A stretch of DNA of 64,000 nucleotides, taken from assembly GCF_008087665.1 (NCBI RefSeq), contig NZ_CP042912.1, positions 4,836,001 to 4,900,000 on the forward strand. Direction: 5' to 3'. Shown piece after piece: positions 11,268 to 20,470 of the stretch. The position numbers and the translations under genes are program-made. This DNA is from Mariniblastus fucicola. GTDB lineage: Bacteria > Planctomycetota > Planctomycetia > Pirellulales > Pirellulaceae. The notes under the pieces are model-generated. The model made no database searches. It had not been told where the DNA came from and saw nothing but the letters and a program-made list of their open reading frames with translations. How positions within the stretch are numbered: position 1 is the stretch's first letter; every line of letters begins with the position of its first letter.

Positions 11268-11341
11268 CTACCGGGGTAACAACGGGGAAAAACGACGCTG
11301 AAAGAAAGAGCGGCTTGTTCATAAAAGAAGAAACAGCCTCT

Positions 11342-11490
11342 CGCTCCCTTCGCCGGTATTATCCGTATCAGGTTCAAAGGGTTGTTCGGCATCTCAGCCA
11401 AAACTCTCAGTCCACTTAAAAGTAGGTCAGCCTGTCACAGACCAGGATTACGAGTCTGAAACCAACTACAACTTTGGACACCCCTGCGTT
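11342..11490 (-). promoter_or_regulatory. TPP riboswitch (THI element) controlling thiC
   Basis: The minus strand shows the conserved parts in order: GGGGTGTCC near the 5' end, CTGAGATGCCG in the centre, then ACCCTTTGAACCTGATACGG and ATAATACCGGCGAAGGGAGCG. The P1 stem closes by CGC/GCG. The segment before CTGAGA is long, about 75 bases, so helix P3 is extended. The aptamer ends about 92 bases before the thiC start. A downstream pairing of GAGAGGCT with AAGCCGCTC could serve as expression platform; this part is inferred. Confidence 0.95.
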
Positions 11491-11667
11491 GTATTAGTAT
11501 CGTGATTGGATTGTTTCTGGTCAAGGATTCATTTCGAGGATGAGGCCTACAACCAAGGCACCAACCGTAAAGAATGTCAGCAAAAAACTGAGGATTGAAG
11601 CTTCAGCGACAGATTATTCTGCGGCAAGGCATACCAACCGCACTCAAGCCCCGCTACGATTGGATAC

Positions 11668-12006
11668 ATGCACATTTTTAAAATAATTCATCGTGAACAA
11701 TGGGCCGCAGCGGAAGCCGAAGGGACTTTTGCCGGTGCCGCTATCGATCTTCAGGACGGCTACATTCATTTTTCAACGGCCGAACAAGCTGCCGAAACCG
11801 CGGCTAAACATTTTGCAGGCGAAGCTGACTTATTGCTGGTCGCCGTGAATCCGGAGACGCTAGGCGATTCGTTAAAATGGGAACCGTCGCGCGGCGGAGC
11901 ACTTTTCCCGCACCTCTACGCGTCGCTCAACCCCAAAAATGTCGACTGGGTCAAAGACCTGCCGCTTGGTGACAACGGCGTGCATCAATTTCCTGAATCT
12001 ACCTGA
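11668..12006 (+). CDS. DUF952 family protein
   Basis: The 112-residue cytosolic protein matches the DUF952 family. It begins IFKIIHREQWAAAEAEGTF, continues with DGYIHFSTAEQAAETAAKHF and carries LLLVAVNPETLGDSLKWEPSRGG and a C-terminal FPHLYASLN. These are the conserved family blocks, including the HFS and LKWE motifs. The fold is related to ADP-ribosyltransferase-like domains, but no reaction is established. It lies 12 bases before a GNAT acetyltransferase gene on the same strand, so the two are probably one operon. Confidence 0.85.
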   Translation: MHIFKIIHREQWAAAEAEGTFAGAAIDLQDGYIHFSTAEQAAETAAKHFAGEADLLLVAVNPETLGDSLKWEPSRGGALFPHLYASLNPKNVDWVKDLPLGDNGVHQFPEST

Positions 12007-12017
12007 GCAAAAAATCG

Positions 12018-12470
12018 ATGTACGATCCCATTCGCTTCGCTACCGCCGAAGACGCTGAATCGATTGCCGATTTTCAGATCGCGATGGCCCTGGAAACGGA
12101 AAACAAAACTCTTTGCCCCGATGAAGTTCTCACGGCGGTAAAGTCTGTATTCGCCGACACGCAAAAGGGATTCTATTTGGTCGCCGATGTCGACAGTGAA
12201 GTCGTCGGAAGTCTGATGATCACTTACGAATGGTCAGACTGGCGGAACTGCAACATGTGGTACATCCAGTCCGTGTTCGTAAAACCAGCGAACCGCGGCA
12301 AAGGCCTGTTCAGCCAGATGTTTCACAAAGTGGTCGAGCTGGCGAAAAAGGAGAACGCAATGTACGTGCGGCTCTACGTTGAAACGGAAAACGAAAAAGC
12401 GCAGGCAGCGTACGAAAACCTGGGCATGAAACGAATGCCCTATTTCATGTACGACATGAAAGTCGAGTAG
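12018..12470 (+). CDS. GNAT family N-acetyltransferase
   Basis: The 150-residue protein has the GNAT fold: an N-terminal helix region, central strands LVADVDSEVVGSLMITYEW, the acetyl-CoA binding loop VFVKPANRGKGLFSQMF (motif A, RGKG variant of the Q/RxxGxG/A signature) and a C-terminal NEKAQAAYENLGMKR block. The acceptor substrate cannot be predicted. The length is usual for a single-domain enzyme. It follows the DUF952 gene by 12 bases. Confidence 0.88.
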   Translation: MYDPIRFATAEDAESIADFQIAMALETENKTLCPDEVLTAVKSVFADTQKGFYLVADVDSEVVGSLMITYEWSDWRNCNMWYIQSVFVKPANRGKGLFSQMFHKVVELAKKENAMYVRLYVETENEKAQAAYENLGMKRMPYFMYDMKVE

Positions 12471-12547
12471 CGACAGCATCAAACCGTGTGACGCATGCCG
12501 TAGTTTGCTTGAGAAAGGTGAATGCAGACGGCCAACAAACTGCTTTC

Positions 12548-12907
12548 CTACGCCATTTTTTCGATAACTTCTGGCAAGGGTATTTCCAGGACCGACACTT
12601 CGCCCAGGGCTTTGATTTCGGCGAGTCGTTTCCAGCCGCGAGTCACCAGGGATTCGCGCTGCGCCACGTAGTCGGGATCCAGTTCTGCCTTCGAAAATTC
12701 ACCTTCAACGACCACCGGCTCAAATGACGCATCGACAATGAACTGAGCCAACAGGGGATTGCAGCGGATGTGACGTTCCGGCGTGGCGTGGAGCAATTCG
12801 GGATCAAGCAACCCGATCACGTATCGCAAATAGAGATCGCTGTCGGTAATTTCCGCGACGTCTTCGCCGCAGACGCTGCACAGGTAACCTTCGTCACACT
12901 TGGCCAT
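12548..12907 (-). CDS. Unknown small protein downstream of dapB
   Basis: The 119-residue protein starts at an ATG that overlaps the end of dapB by 14 bases. It opens with MAKCDEGYLCSVCGEDVAEI, so three cysteines with one CxxC pair may bind zinc. The rest is a mixed helical and strand domain with repeated LLDPELLHATPERH and FEPVVVEGEFSKAELDPDY segments. I do not recognise the family. A longer upstream extension in the same frame would run through dapB and is rejected as coding. It is probably co-transcribed with dapB. Confidence 0.65.
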   Translation of the reverse strand: MAKCDEGYLCSVCGEDVAEITDSDLYLRYVIGLLDPELLHATPERHIRCNPLLAQFIVDASFEPVVVEGEFSKAELDPDYVAQRESLVTRGWKRLAEIKALGEVSVLEIPLPEVIEKMA

Positions 12908-13703
12908 CAGACAGGCCCAGCACGTCGAACATGTTGTACAGTCCGGCAGTTTTTTTTGCGACGAATTTCGCGGCAGCCAAAGCGCCGAGCGCATAGCAAT
13001 CGCGGTTCGATGCAGCGACGTGTAATTCGATCTTCTCGCCCAACATGCCGAACAGGATCGTGTGCTGGCCGGGATCGTCTCCTGCGCGAATCGCGTGGTA
13101 GCCGATCTCATTGCGAGGTCTTTGCCCGATGACTCCTTCGCGACCATGTTGTTGGTGAGTCAACCCCATTGCGTCGCCAACGATTTGGCCAAACTTGAGC
13201 GCCGTGCCACTTGGAGAGTCGACTTTGAATCGGTGGTGACGCTCGATGACTTCGACATCGACGCCGCCGTCCAGATCCTTCAATGCCGTGCCAACAAACT
13301 CGGTGACTTTCATCATCAAGTTTACGGCCAGGCTCATACTCGGGGCCCAAACGACTGGAATCGTTTCAGCAGCAGACTTGATCGCGGCGATGTCATTTTC
13401 TTCCAACCCCGTCGTGGCCATCACCAACGGACATTTGTTCGCCACGCAATATTCGATTGCCAGCTTTGCTCCATCAGGCGTTGAGAAATCGATCACGGCT
13501 TCGGATTCGCCACAGTACTCAGATCCGATATTGACTCCGGATTCTCCAGAACCGGCGACCAGTCCGGCATCGGATCCCACAGACGGATGCTCAGATCGGT
13601 CAATTGCATCGACAACGGTCAGGTCCTCGTCGGCAGCCGCGCAAGCGATCAGTCGCTGCCCCATTCGTCCGGCGGCGCCGCTAATGGAAATCTTTAAAGA
13701 CAT
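12894..13703 (-). CDS. dapB: 4-hydroxy-tetrahydrodipicolinate reductase
   Basis: DapB performs the NAD(P)H-dependent reduction step toward tetrahydrodipicolinate in lysine and diaminopimelate synthesis. The 269-residue protein starts with the dinucleotide-binding loop SGAAGRMGQRL. It carries VIDFSTPDGA, ATTGL and the catalytic block EVIERHHRFKVDSPSGTAL, in which the His-His pair and Lys act on substrate. The C-terminal GMLGEKIELHVAASNRDCYALGAL is also typical. The length is normal. The gene overlaps the next, unknown gene by 14 bases. Confidence 0.96.
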   Translation of the reverse strand: MSLKISISGAAGRMGQRLIACAAADEDLTVVDAIDRSEHPSVGSDAGLVAGSGESGVNIGSEYCGESEAVIDFSTPDGAKLAIEYCVANKCPLVMATTGLEENDIAAIKSAAETIPVVWAPSMSLAVNLMMKVTEFVGTALKDLDGGVDVEVIERHHRFKVDSPSGTALKFGQIVGDAMGLTHQQHGREGVIGQRPRNEIGYHAIRAGDDPGQHTILFGMLGEKIELHVAASNRDCYALGALAAAKFVAKKTAGLYNMFDVLGLSDGQV

Positions 13704-14450
13704 GGTTTTGGTTTTCCTCGCAAAGCGTTACATCAAAGTCGAGCCACTATGACTTATTGCATCACCAAAGTCACCGGGGCGATCGCGACGGATCATGATG
13801 CACGATCGAAATCGGACAGGGCAGACAGGGCAACTTGCACGCATGTTGGCTGTTTGGGTTTGCTCCGGTTCGTCTCGTGCTCAAAGGTGACCAGCTCTCC
13901 CAACAGCTAATTCCCGACAATGAATCGAGGAATCTGGACTTGAGTTTCTCGACCGACCGACGACCAATATCGAGACCGGTTGGACAATTGACTACTCAGC
14001 GCAGCCAACTGAAGACTCAGTAATGCCAATTCTGCAAAGTTTGGGGCCGGAAACAATTTCTCATCGGCTCGCATTATGACACCGGTTTCAAATCTTCGCC
14101 AAATGCAAATACCGTTTGTCAAAAACCGGATTTGGAAGCTCTAAGGTGAACGTAATCCACCCAAAACGAATCAAACGTGTTAATTCGATGAATTTCCGAA
14201 ACCAAGTCTGGTGTTTGTTCGTAGAACGGCGATAGGATAATGCTCGAAACGGACTGGATCTTTCCCGCAGAAAGAGGCTTTGCAGGATGCCGGTAACGTT
14301 TCTTCCCTTAGAAAAACACGCTCGCTTCATCACTTTTTGAGTGATAACCAAATCGAATGCCGAAACAACTTTTCACGCATCGTGTTTAGATCTGTTCGGC
14401 GCTTAAGTTTGCGAAAGTGAATCGGGCGATAAACGGCGAAAGGAATAGAG
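13704..14450. other. Gene-poor intergenic stretch, 747 bases
   Basis: It separates divergent dapB and the dksA-like gene, so it should hold both promoters. Short open frames occur on both strands, but none has a ribosome-binding site or protein-like composition. I see no RNA gene. Confidence 0.5.
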
Positions 14451-14834
14451 ATGGCAAAGATGAAAAAGGCGGAAGTGAAGCCTTTCAAGGAGTTGCTGCT
14501 GAATCTTCGAGCAAGATTGCGTGGAGACGTGAGCACGCTCGCGAATTCGGCACTGTCTTCTGGCGGTTCCGGCGGTTCGGGCTCTTCTTCGGTCCCCAGT
14601 CATATGGCGGACATGGGAAGTGACACGTTCGAACAGGACAACACGATCCTGTTGATGAACAGCGAAGGCGAAACTCTGACCGCGGTCGAAGGTGCTCTTG
14701 AACGGATTGAAGAGGGTGTTTATGGTTCTTGCCTTGAATGCTCTGGGAAAATCCCAAAGACTCGACTCAAAGCGATTCCCTATACTCCGCATTGCGTGAA
14801 GTGTGCCAGTGAACTCGAAGACGGCAATTATTAA
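14451..14834 (+). CDS. DksA/TraR family zinc-finger protein
   Basis: The 127-residue protein has an N-terminal helical hairpin region (about 5-35), a Gly/Ser-rich spacer (37-48) and the C-terminal zinc finger with Cys 94, 97, 115 and 118. The finger reads GVYGSCLECSGKIPKTRLKAIPY-type sequence, as in DksA proteins that bind the RNA polymerase secondary channel. The second-finger sequence TPHCVKC is intact. The acidic tip motif seen in E. coli DksA is not obvious, so transcriptional potency is uncertain. A GGAA site precedes the ATG. The gene overlaps lspA by 32 bases. Confidence 0.85.
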   Translation: MAKMKKAEVKPFKELLLNLRARLRGDVSTLANSALSSGGSGGSGSSSVPSHMADMGSDTFEQDNTILLMNSEGETLTAVEGALERIEEGVYGSCLECSGKIPKTRLKAIPYTPHCVKCASELEDGNY

Positions 14835-15471
14835 CGACGCTTCGAACATCGATCAACAAATTACTCCGACGGACGAGCGACTTCCTGCAAGTCGCTTCGT
14901 CCTTTTTTTTGGGCTGTTGATAGCAGGACTTGCGGCTGACCTGATCACCAAAGCCTGGGTGTTCGACAACTATTTTGATCCTCAGATCGCAACGGAAGGC
15001 GTCCACGGCCAGTACGTGGCATTCTGGTGGATCGAAGGAATCTTCGGCGTCCAGCCTTCGACCAATCCAGGGGCTCTGTTTGGCATGGGTGCCGGCATGA
15101 GTTTTTACTTCGCGATCTTCTCGCTGGTTGCTTTGGCCGGCATTCTTGGCTGGCTGTTCGTGTATCGGGCAGCGGTCGATCTGTGGCTGACGTTCGCGCT
15201 TGGTCTGGTCTCCGGTGGCATTATCGGAAACCTGTACGACCGAGTTGGACTGGGAGCCAAACCGTCTTATCCGGAACACATTCGAGATAACGTCAGGGAC
15301 TGGATTCTGTTTCGCCTGGAGGGCGTTCCGTTCTTTGATCCCTGGCCGAATTTTAATATCGCTGACAGTTTGCTGGTTGTTGGAGCGATCATGCTTTTCA
15401 TTCACTCTCTTGTGCTTTACAAACAGGAGCTCAATGAACAGGCATCCTCTCAAACAACGGCAGAACCTTGA
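14803..15471 (+). CDS. lspA: Lipoprotein signal peptidase (signal peptidase II)
   Basis: LspA cleaves the signal peptide of prolipoproteins at the inner membrane. The 222-residue protein has four membrane segments. Family motifs present are LAADLITKAWVF in the first helix region, NPGALFGMG, the catalytic Asp segment GNLYDRVG and the second Asp in NFNIADSLLV. The loop before the final helix is longer than usual. The GTG start overlaps the dksA-like gene; another start a few codons later is possible. Several lipoprotein genes in this window carry lipoboxes that LspA would process. Confidence 0.93.
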   Translation: MPVNSKTAIINDASNIDQQITPTDERLPASRFVLFFGLLIAGLAADLITKAWVFDNYFDPQIATEGVHGQYVAFWWIEGIFGVQPSTNPGALFGMGAGMSFYFAIFSLVALAGILGWLFVYRAAVDLWLTFALGLVSGGIIGNLYDRVGLGAKPSYPEHIRDNVRDWILFRLEGVPFFDPWPNFNIADSLLVVGAIMLFIHSLVLYKQELNEQASSQTTAEP

Positions 15472-16286
15472 GCCAATCTGAATCCACACAGCGATATGAA
15501 CTCGCGCAGCAAATTGCAAAGTCCGCGGGCAAAGTCACTTTGAACTGGTTTCAAACCGACCGCTTTGAAGTTGAAAAGAAAGCCGACCGCTCGCCGTTGA
15601 CGATTGCCGATCGTGAATCGGAAAAGCATCTTCGCGAACAAATCGCCAAACACTTTCCTGACGATTCGATTGTGGGTGAAGAGTTCGGAGTGACCGAAGG
15701 CAGTTCTCCGTGGAGGTGGATTCTTGACCCGATCGACGGGACGAAGTCTTTCATTTCCGGCGTGCCACTTTACGGAACCATGGTCGCGGTTGATCGAGCC
15801 ATCGAAGGCAGTGACGATCGCGAATGTCTGATCGGTTCGGTTTATCTTCCCGGCCTCGACGAAGGCATCCACGCGATGAAAGGGCAGGGTGCCTGGCACT
15901 TCCGTGGTACTGAAACGCCGACAAAAGCGAGCGTTTCGACAACGACAGAAATCGCCGATGCGGTCATGGCGACATCCCAGGCGGAAACATTCGGCGAGGT
16001 CGGAGCAGCGGACGCGTGGAATCGCCTCGCGAAAGAAGTCTATTTTTGCCGCACTTGGGGCGACGTTTATGGCTACTTGCTGTTGGCCACAGGTCGAATC
16101 GAAGTGATGACTGACGCGATACTGAACATTTGGGACGCCGCCGCAGTGATGCCGATCGTTGAGGAAGCTGGCGGGGTTTTCACTGACTTTCGTGGCGAAC
16201 GAAAAATCGACAGCGGCAATGCGATGGCCAGCAACGGTCCGTTCCACGATCGCCTGCTTGAAATCGTTGGTGCGAAAACGGAATAA
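15468..16286 (+). CDS. Inositol-monophosphatase family protein, probable histidinol-phosphatase
   Basis: The 272-residue protein carries the metal-dependent phosphatase motifs of the family: VGEEFG, the signature WILDPIDGTKSFISGVP and the C-terminal WDAAAVMPIVEEAGG. The GTKSFISGVPLYG segment and length resemble HisN-type histidinol phosphatases more than inositol phosphatases, so a histidine-synthesis role is likely but not proven. Translation starts at a TTG that overlaps the lspA stop (TTGA). The order dksA-like, lspA, hisN-like is one operon. Confidence 0.85.
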   Translation: MSQSESTQRYELAQQIAKSAGKVTLNWFQTDRFEVEKKADRSPLTIADRESEKHLREQIAKHFPDDSIVGEEFGVTEGSSPWRWILDPIDGTKSFISGVPLYGTMVAVDRAIEGSDDRECLIGSVYLPGLDEGIHAMKGQGAWHFRGTETPTKASVSTTTEIADAVMATSQAETFGEVGAADAWNRLAKEVYFCRTWGDVYGYLLLATGRIEVMTDAILNIWDAAAVMPIVEEAGGVFTDFRGERKIDSGNAMASNGPFHDRLLEIVGAKTE

Positions 16287-16290
16287 GGTC

Positions 16291-17523
16291 TCACTGCAGC
16301 GGGTACGCGGCGGGCGTCGGCACGACAGGAATTGCCTGGACTGGATAGGTCGTTCCCAGCTGCTTGCTTTCGCCGAGACAGCCCCAAGGATCGCTTTCTG
16401 GTCCGCAATATCCGTTGTCCGTTCGTTGATAGTCGATCAGCCGAAAATTCGCCAAACGATCGAACGCGTCGATCAGCTTGTTCTCCTGGCATCCCGAATA
16501 TCGACTCGCTGCTCGCTCCGGATTATGCTCGTCCAACTTGGCTGAAAACGGACGAGGCCAGTAAGCGGAAAACTGCGGATGCTTGTTATTGCATCGCTTG
16601 CCGCAGGCATAGCCACCGGGTTCAGTCGGTTGGTAAGGCCGACCGTGCAGCCCTGTGCGGGCCACCGAACGACATCCACAGCCACGGCTCGGCCCCTGCG
16701 TACAGGGATTGTTTTGCTTTCGGGGATCGATCGGATAAACCGACGGGTCTCGATAGACGTCATAGTTGAGCTCTGGTTTTCGGTGAGCTTTGGCAGTCGC
16801 TTTGTCAGCAGCTTTCTTTGCCGGATCACTTTTCATCACGCCCTGCGCGTTCGCGGCAGGCGCGGGTTGTATTTGCTGAGTCGACGGCGGCACAATCGTC
16901 TGCGGATGAGCCTGAATCGGTGCTGGATCAAACGGAGACCTGTACTGTGGCGGCAACGTCTTGATCGAACCGAGTTCTCGTTCAGGTTCGACTTGGATTT
17001 TCGCAGGCTCCGGGCTGACCGGTGCCAGACGTTTCGGTACGGGGGCAGGCTCGGTTGGCCGAACCGGTTCTGGAACAATGCCTGATGGAGAATGCTGCTC
17101 GGTTGAGTTCGACTGTACGTTCGCTTTCGGCTGTACGTTTGCTTTCGGGATGGCCTTTGGCGACGGGCTCGCGATCGTTTCTCCGCCAAGCAAACTCGCC
17201 AACGGATTGGGAGCCAATTCAACTCCCGCGTAACTCGGGCCGCTTGATTCGTCCGAACTTTTCGAGCTCGACACTGGCGGAGTGACTGGCTGGCTTTGCA
17301 GAGCGGATTGGGGCGTGGCTGCACCCGTAGTATTCGCATTCACCTTGGGCGACGGCTCGCTGAACCCTGGATCGGCGGTGCTTTGATACTGCGGCACGGG
17401 GCCATCAAGTGCGGAATCCAGCAGATCGTCCTCCGACCCGGAATCATGGGTTGTGAACGAAAACGCACCGAGCAACATTCCTGCGGTGGCCAAGTGCCAG
17501 CTATTGAGCCTGAACAATTGCAT
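16291..17523 (-). CDS. Secreted proline-rich protein of unknown function
   Basis: Translation probably starts at the internal ATG giving MQLFRLNSWHLATAG, a signal-peptide-like start of about 25 residues. A long low-complexity segment rich in Pro, Ser and Ala (about 25-270) follows. The C-terminal 140 residues contain many cysteines (NPCTQGPSRGCGCRS, YACGKRCNN, GYCGPESDPWGCLG), which suggests a disulfide-rich extracellular domain. I do not recognise the family. It converges with the hisN-like gene and diverges from the LRR lipoprotein gene. Confidence 0.6.
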   Translation of the reverse strand: MQLFRLNSWHLATAGMLLGAFSFTTHDSGSEDDLLDSALDGPVPQYQSTADPGFSEPSPKVNANTTGAATPQSALQSQPVTPPVSSSKSSDESSGPSYAGVELAPNPLASLLGGETIASPSPKAIPKANVQPKANVQSNSTEQHSPSGIVPEPVRPTEPAPVPKRLAPVSPEPAKIQVEPERELGSIKTLPPQYRSPFDPAPIQAHPQTIVPPSTQQIQPAPAANAQGVMKSDPAKKAADKATAKAHRKPELNYDVYRDPSVYPIDPRKQNNPCTQGPSRGCGCRSVARTGLHGRPYQPTEPGGYACGKRCNNKHPQFSAYWPRPFSAKLDEHNPERAASRYSGCQENKLIDAFDRLANFRLIDYQRTDNGYCGPESDPWGCLGESKQLGTTYPVQAIPVVPTPAAYPLQ

Positions 17524-17752
17524 TTGAGTGGACCTCAATACAGATAAACGAACAATCATCATTTCGGTCACAACAGTCACAAGCCGCATATCTTGTCAGC
17601 GAATTTCCACATGTTCTGGTCAGCGAAAATGTTCGTCCTGGTTAAACTATGAGCTTTGTGCGGGCCAGGGGCTCAACCTCCTTCACTTCATCTACTGGCG
17701 TGCTACCCTATATTTTTGGCCTTTACCGGCGTCGCTATCAGGAGAAACCGAG

Positions 17753-19147
17753 TTGAACACGCGCGTACTTTCGACCATTTTGCTACTGCTTTCTTGCCTT
17801 GCCGTTGGCTGTCAGAAGACCAACTATGACGATCTGATCCAGGCGAAAAAGCAGCGGGATGAAGCTCGACAAAGATCAGTTGAATCAGACGTCGTGAGTT
17901 CTGAGCAACCGAAAGCTGAGCCGGTTCCAGTTGTCGAGCCACTGTCGGCTGAAGTTCGGGAAGCGTTGGTCAAAGAAATCGAAAACGTCGGCGGCTATGT
18001 TGTCCTTTCGAAAACCGACGGCACGATTTCTGAGGTCGACTTTGCGGACATCAGCAACGATAACGCTCTGCTGGAAAAGCTGGCAGATTGCACGGCCCTT
18101 ACGCGTCTTTCGTTCAACGGTTCGACTCTCGACGCAAAGTCCTTCGAGGTTCTCTCAAGCTTCGACACGCTTCAACGCGTTGACATGCCTGGAGCATCTT
18201 TGACGTCCGCAGACATCACGAACTTGGGCAAACTTCCCAAGCTCAAGTTTCTACAGATGGCGCGAGTCAGTTTCCCAGCCGATGGTTTCGACCTGTTCGC
18301 CAAGTTTCCAGCGTTGGAGCAGATTCGCTGCACTCAAACCCGCGTCAAATCCTCGGACATTGCCAAGCTGGCGGACTTGAAGACACTGCGAGCGCTCGAC
18401 CTTACCGATAACCAAATCGCAGACACGGCAGTCGAAGCGATTTCCGGATTGCCCAACCTTTCGTTTCTGAAAATTTGGGGCGGACAGATCAGCGACCGAA
18501 CTCTCGATTCGGTGGCCAAGATGAAAAAGCTGAAAGTGTTGGGTTTGAATTACACGCAAGTCACCGACGCAGGAATGAAGAAACTACAGGGACTTGAGAA
18601 CCTGAAGGAAATCTACCTGTTCGGCACTGACGTGGGCGACGAAGGCATGCGGGCTCTGGCAAAGATCCCCAGCCTCGAAGTCATGGTGCTTCGCAACACC
18701 AACATTTCGGATGCAGGAGTTGAGGCGCTTTCCGAGCTGCCGAACCTTCGAAAACTGGACTTGAGTGAGACGAATTCACCAGGCATCACGGATGCTTCAG
18801 CTCCGCATTTTGCTCGCATGGACAAGCTGAAAGAAGTCAATTTCTGGAGCACCAAAATCGGTGACCCGGTCGTCGAGAGCATCGCTACACTCGATTCGGT
18901 CACGTGGCTGAACATCGACAAGACCGCGGTGACTGACGCGAGCCTGAAGACGCTTGAGAAAATGCCTCAGCTCACATGGTTGCACTGCGGATCGAACAAG
19001 GAACGCTTGACCGACGACGGTGCCGAGTCGCTTTTGAAGCTTGAGAACCTGAAGTATCTCAACATCAGCCAAAACGATATCAGCGAAGACATGTTCTATG
19101 ATCTCGACGACATGATTGCCCCCGAAGGCGGCACCGTTATCTGGTAG
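17753..19147 (+). CDS. Leucine-rich-repeat lipoprotein
   Basis: The TTG start lies eight bases after an AGGAG site, and the N-terminus has a lipobox ending LSCLAVGC with the lipidated Cys at residue 20. A Glu/Gln/Ser-rich linker is followed by at least ten leucine-rich repeats of about 24 residues, with the LDLSxTxxxD/xITDAG pattern of bacterial RNI-like repeats. The mature protein is probably anchored to a membrane and used for protein contacts. The 464-residue length is common for planctomycete LRR lipoproteins. Ligand and partner are unknown. Confidence 0.85.
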   Translation: MNTRVLSTILLLLSCLAVGCQKTNYDDLIQAKKQRDEARQRSVESDVVSSEQPKAEPVPVVEPLSAEVREALVKEIENVGGYVVLSKTDGTISEVDFADISNDNALLEKLADCTALTRLSFNGSTLDAKSFEVLSSFDTLQRVDMPGASLTSADITNLGKLPKLKFLQMARVSFPADGFDLFAKFPALEQIRCTQTRVKSSDIAKLADLKTLRALDLTDNQIADTAVEAISGLPNLSFLKIWGGQISDRTLDSVAKMKKLKVLGLNYTQVTDAGMKKLQGLENLKEIYLFGTDVGDEGMRALAKIPSLEVMVLRNTNISDAGVEALSELPNLRKLDLSETNSPGITDASAPHFARMDKLKEVNFWSTKIGDPVVESIATLDSVTWLNIDKTAVTDASLKTLEKMPQLTWLHCGSNKERLTDDGAESLLKLENLKYLNISQNDISEDMFYDLDDMIAPEGGTVIW

Positions 19148-20470
19148 TCAGGCTTGCTGAAAAAACCGAATGACGGATTCAAAAACCTGAGTCTCACTGA
19201 GCACATCGCCATCGAGAAGGGCTGCATCGGAACAGGCTAACACACCCTGTTCCTTTCCCGGTTCCTGCGGCACGCCGTGCGATCCTTTGACTAGCGTGGC
19301 ATCCAGCGGGACTGACATGGTCGCCATGTCGAAGCACAATTCGATCGGATCGTAGCCAGGCTTTCGATGAATATCGACCGTGTGGGCGAAGGATGGCGCG
19401 AGCGAATCGTCCAGCCACCAATAGTAAGCTTGCCAGCTATTTGCGTTGGAAACCAGAACGACGTCTCCGCTGCGTTCGTGGTCCAGATCACCTCGCTCTG
19501 GTCCGACCAGAACTTTATCGATGCCTTCGGTGTCCTGAAAAAGCTCGACGACCCTCGCGATCGTTTCTTCATTTCGATCTTTCACGAACACGTGTGAGAA
19601 CTGGTGGTCGACCAATGCCCACGCGTCGCTGTGCTCAAAGTCCAACATCTCTTTGCCGGGATCTGAATCGGACTCGCAAACGGACAGCAATCCGGCGTTT
19701 CGTAAAATTCGATTGGGATAGCTCACGTGATCCACTGCGGTGATCACATACTCGCTCAACACCATCCACGATGGATCCTCCAAGCCGGCATTCATATCCG
19801 CGACCAGTTCGCCAATCAGCGCGTCCAGTTCTTCAACCGCCGCAATCGCCTGTTCGCTGTCAGGACCAAATTTCTGCGCCGCGTAATCCAGATGCGGCAG
19901 ATAGATGTAGAAGAAATCCGGTTTAAACTTTCTGGCACATTCAACGGCTGAATTGGCAATCCATTTGCTGGACTTGATATTGGCCAACGGGCCCCAAAAA
20001 TGTTTCAGCGGAAAGTGATCATACTTTTCCAGCAGTTCGCCGTAGAACTCCTGTGGTTTGGTGTAGCACCAAAGGTCTTCGCTGCCGTCAGGCTTGTGAA
20101 TTGGAGCCGGCATGCAAACATAGTCCGCGCCGCAACCTTTGCTCAGCATCGGAAACCAGGCAGCCGACTTGAGCCCTTTGTCTTTGAGCAAATCCCAAAT
20201 CTGCGGCTGTTGGATGACTTCGTTCCAGGCCGTCCACATTTCAACCTTGCATTCGTCTCGCCAGTAAAAACCATTGGCGACAACGCCATGACTGTCCGCT
20301 GCCTTTCCTGTCAAAACGTTGGCTTGGCTGGGCCAGGTGACGCAAGGGAACGCATGCCGGACGGTACTAACGCAACCTGAACTGGTTAGCATTTGCAAGT
20401 TTGGCATCTTCTGCAGGTCTTTGCGACGCAGGCCAGGGACGGTAAGAAAAACGAGTCGTTTGCTACTCAA
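19148..20470 (-). CDS. eboF: Alkaline-phosphatase-superfamily phosphodiesterase, EboF-like
   Basis: The 440-residue protein is a nucleotide pyrophosphatase/type I phosphodiesterase. It has the N-terminal metal site FLTVPGLRRKDL and the nucleophile region FPCVTWPSQANVLTGKAADSHGV, where the Thr in VTWPS is the likely nucleophile, with YIYLPHLDYAAQKFGPDS further on. A DHVSYPNRILRNAG segment and late SHGVP carry further metal ligands. The start overlaps the eboE stop by eight bases, so it is translated with the TIM-barrel gene. Both match ebo cluster members, linked in cyanobacteria to moving scytonemin precursors to the periplasm. Substrate here is unknown. Confidence 0.78.
   Translation of the reverse strand: MSSKRLVFLTVPGLRRKDLQKMPNLQMLTSSGCVSTVRHAFPCVTWPSQANVLTGKAADSHGVVANGFYWRDECKVEMWTAWNEVIQQPQIWDLLKDKGLKSAAWFPMLSKGCGADYVCMPAPIHKPDGSEDLWCYTKPQEFYGELLEKYDHFPLKHFWGPLANIKSSKWIANSAVECARKFKPDFFYIYLPHLDYAAQKFGPDSEQAIAAVEELDALIGELVADMNAGLEDPSWMVLSEYVITAVDHVSYPNRILRNAGLLSVCESDSDPGKEMLDFEHSDAWALVDHQFSHVFVKDRNEETIARVVELFQDTEGIDKVLVGPERGDLDHERSGDVVLVSNANSWQAYYWWLDDSLAPSFAHTVDIHRKPGYDPIELCFDMATMSVPLDATLVKGSHGVPQEPGKEQGVLACSDAALLDGDVLSETQVFESVIRFFQQA

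Noticed and set aside
12908-13147. N-terminal extension of the unknown gene downstream of dapB
   Set aside because: It runs inside the well-conserved dapB frame; the start at 12907 fits better.
15450-16247. 265-codon open frame antisense to the hisN-like gene
   Set aside because: The plus strand carries the complete phosphatase signature; this frame has none.
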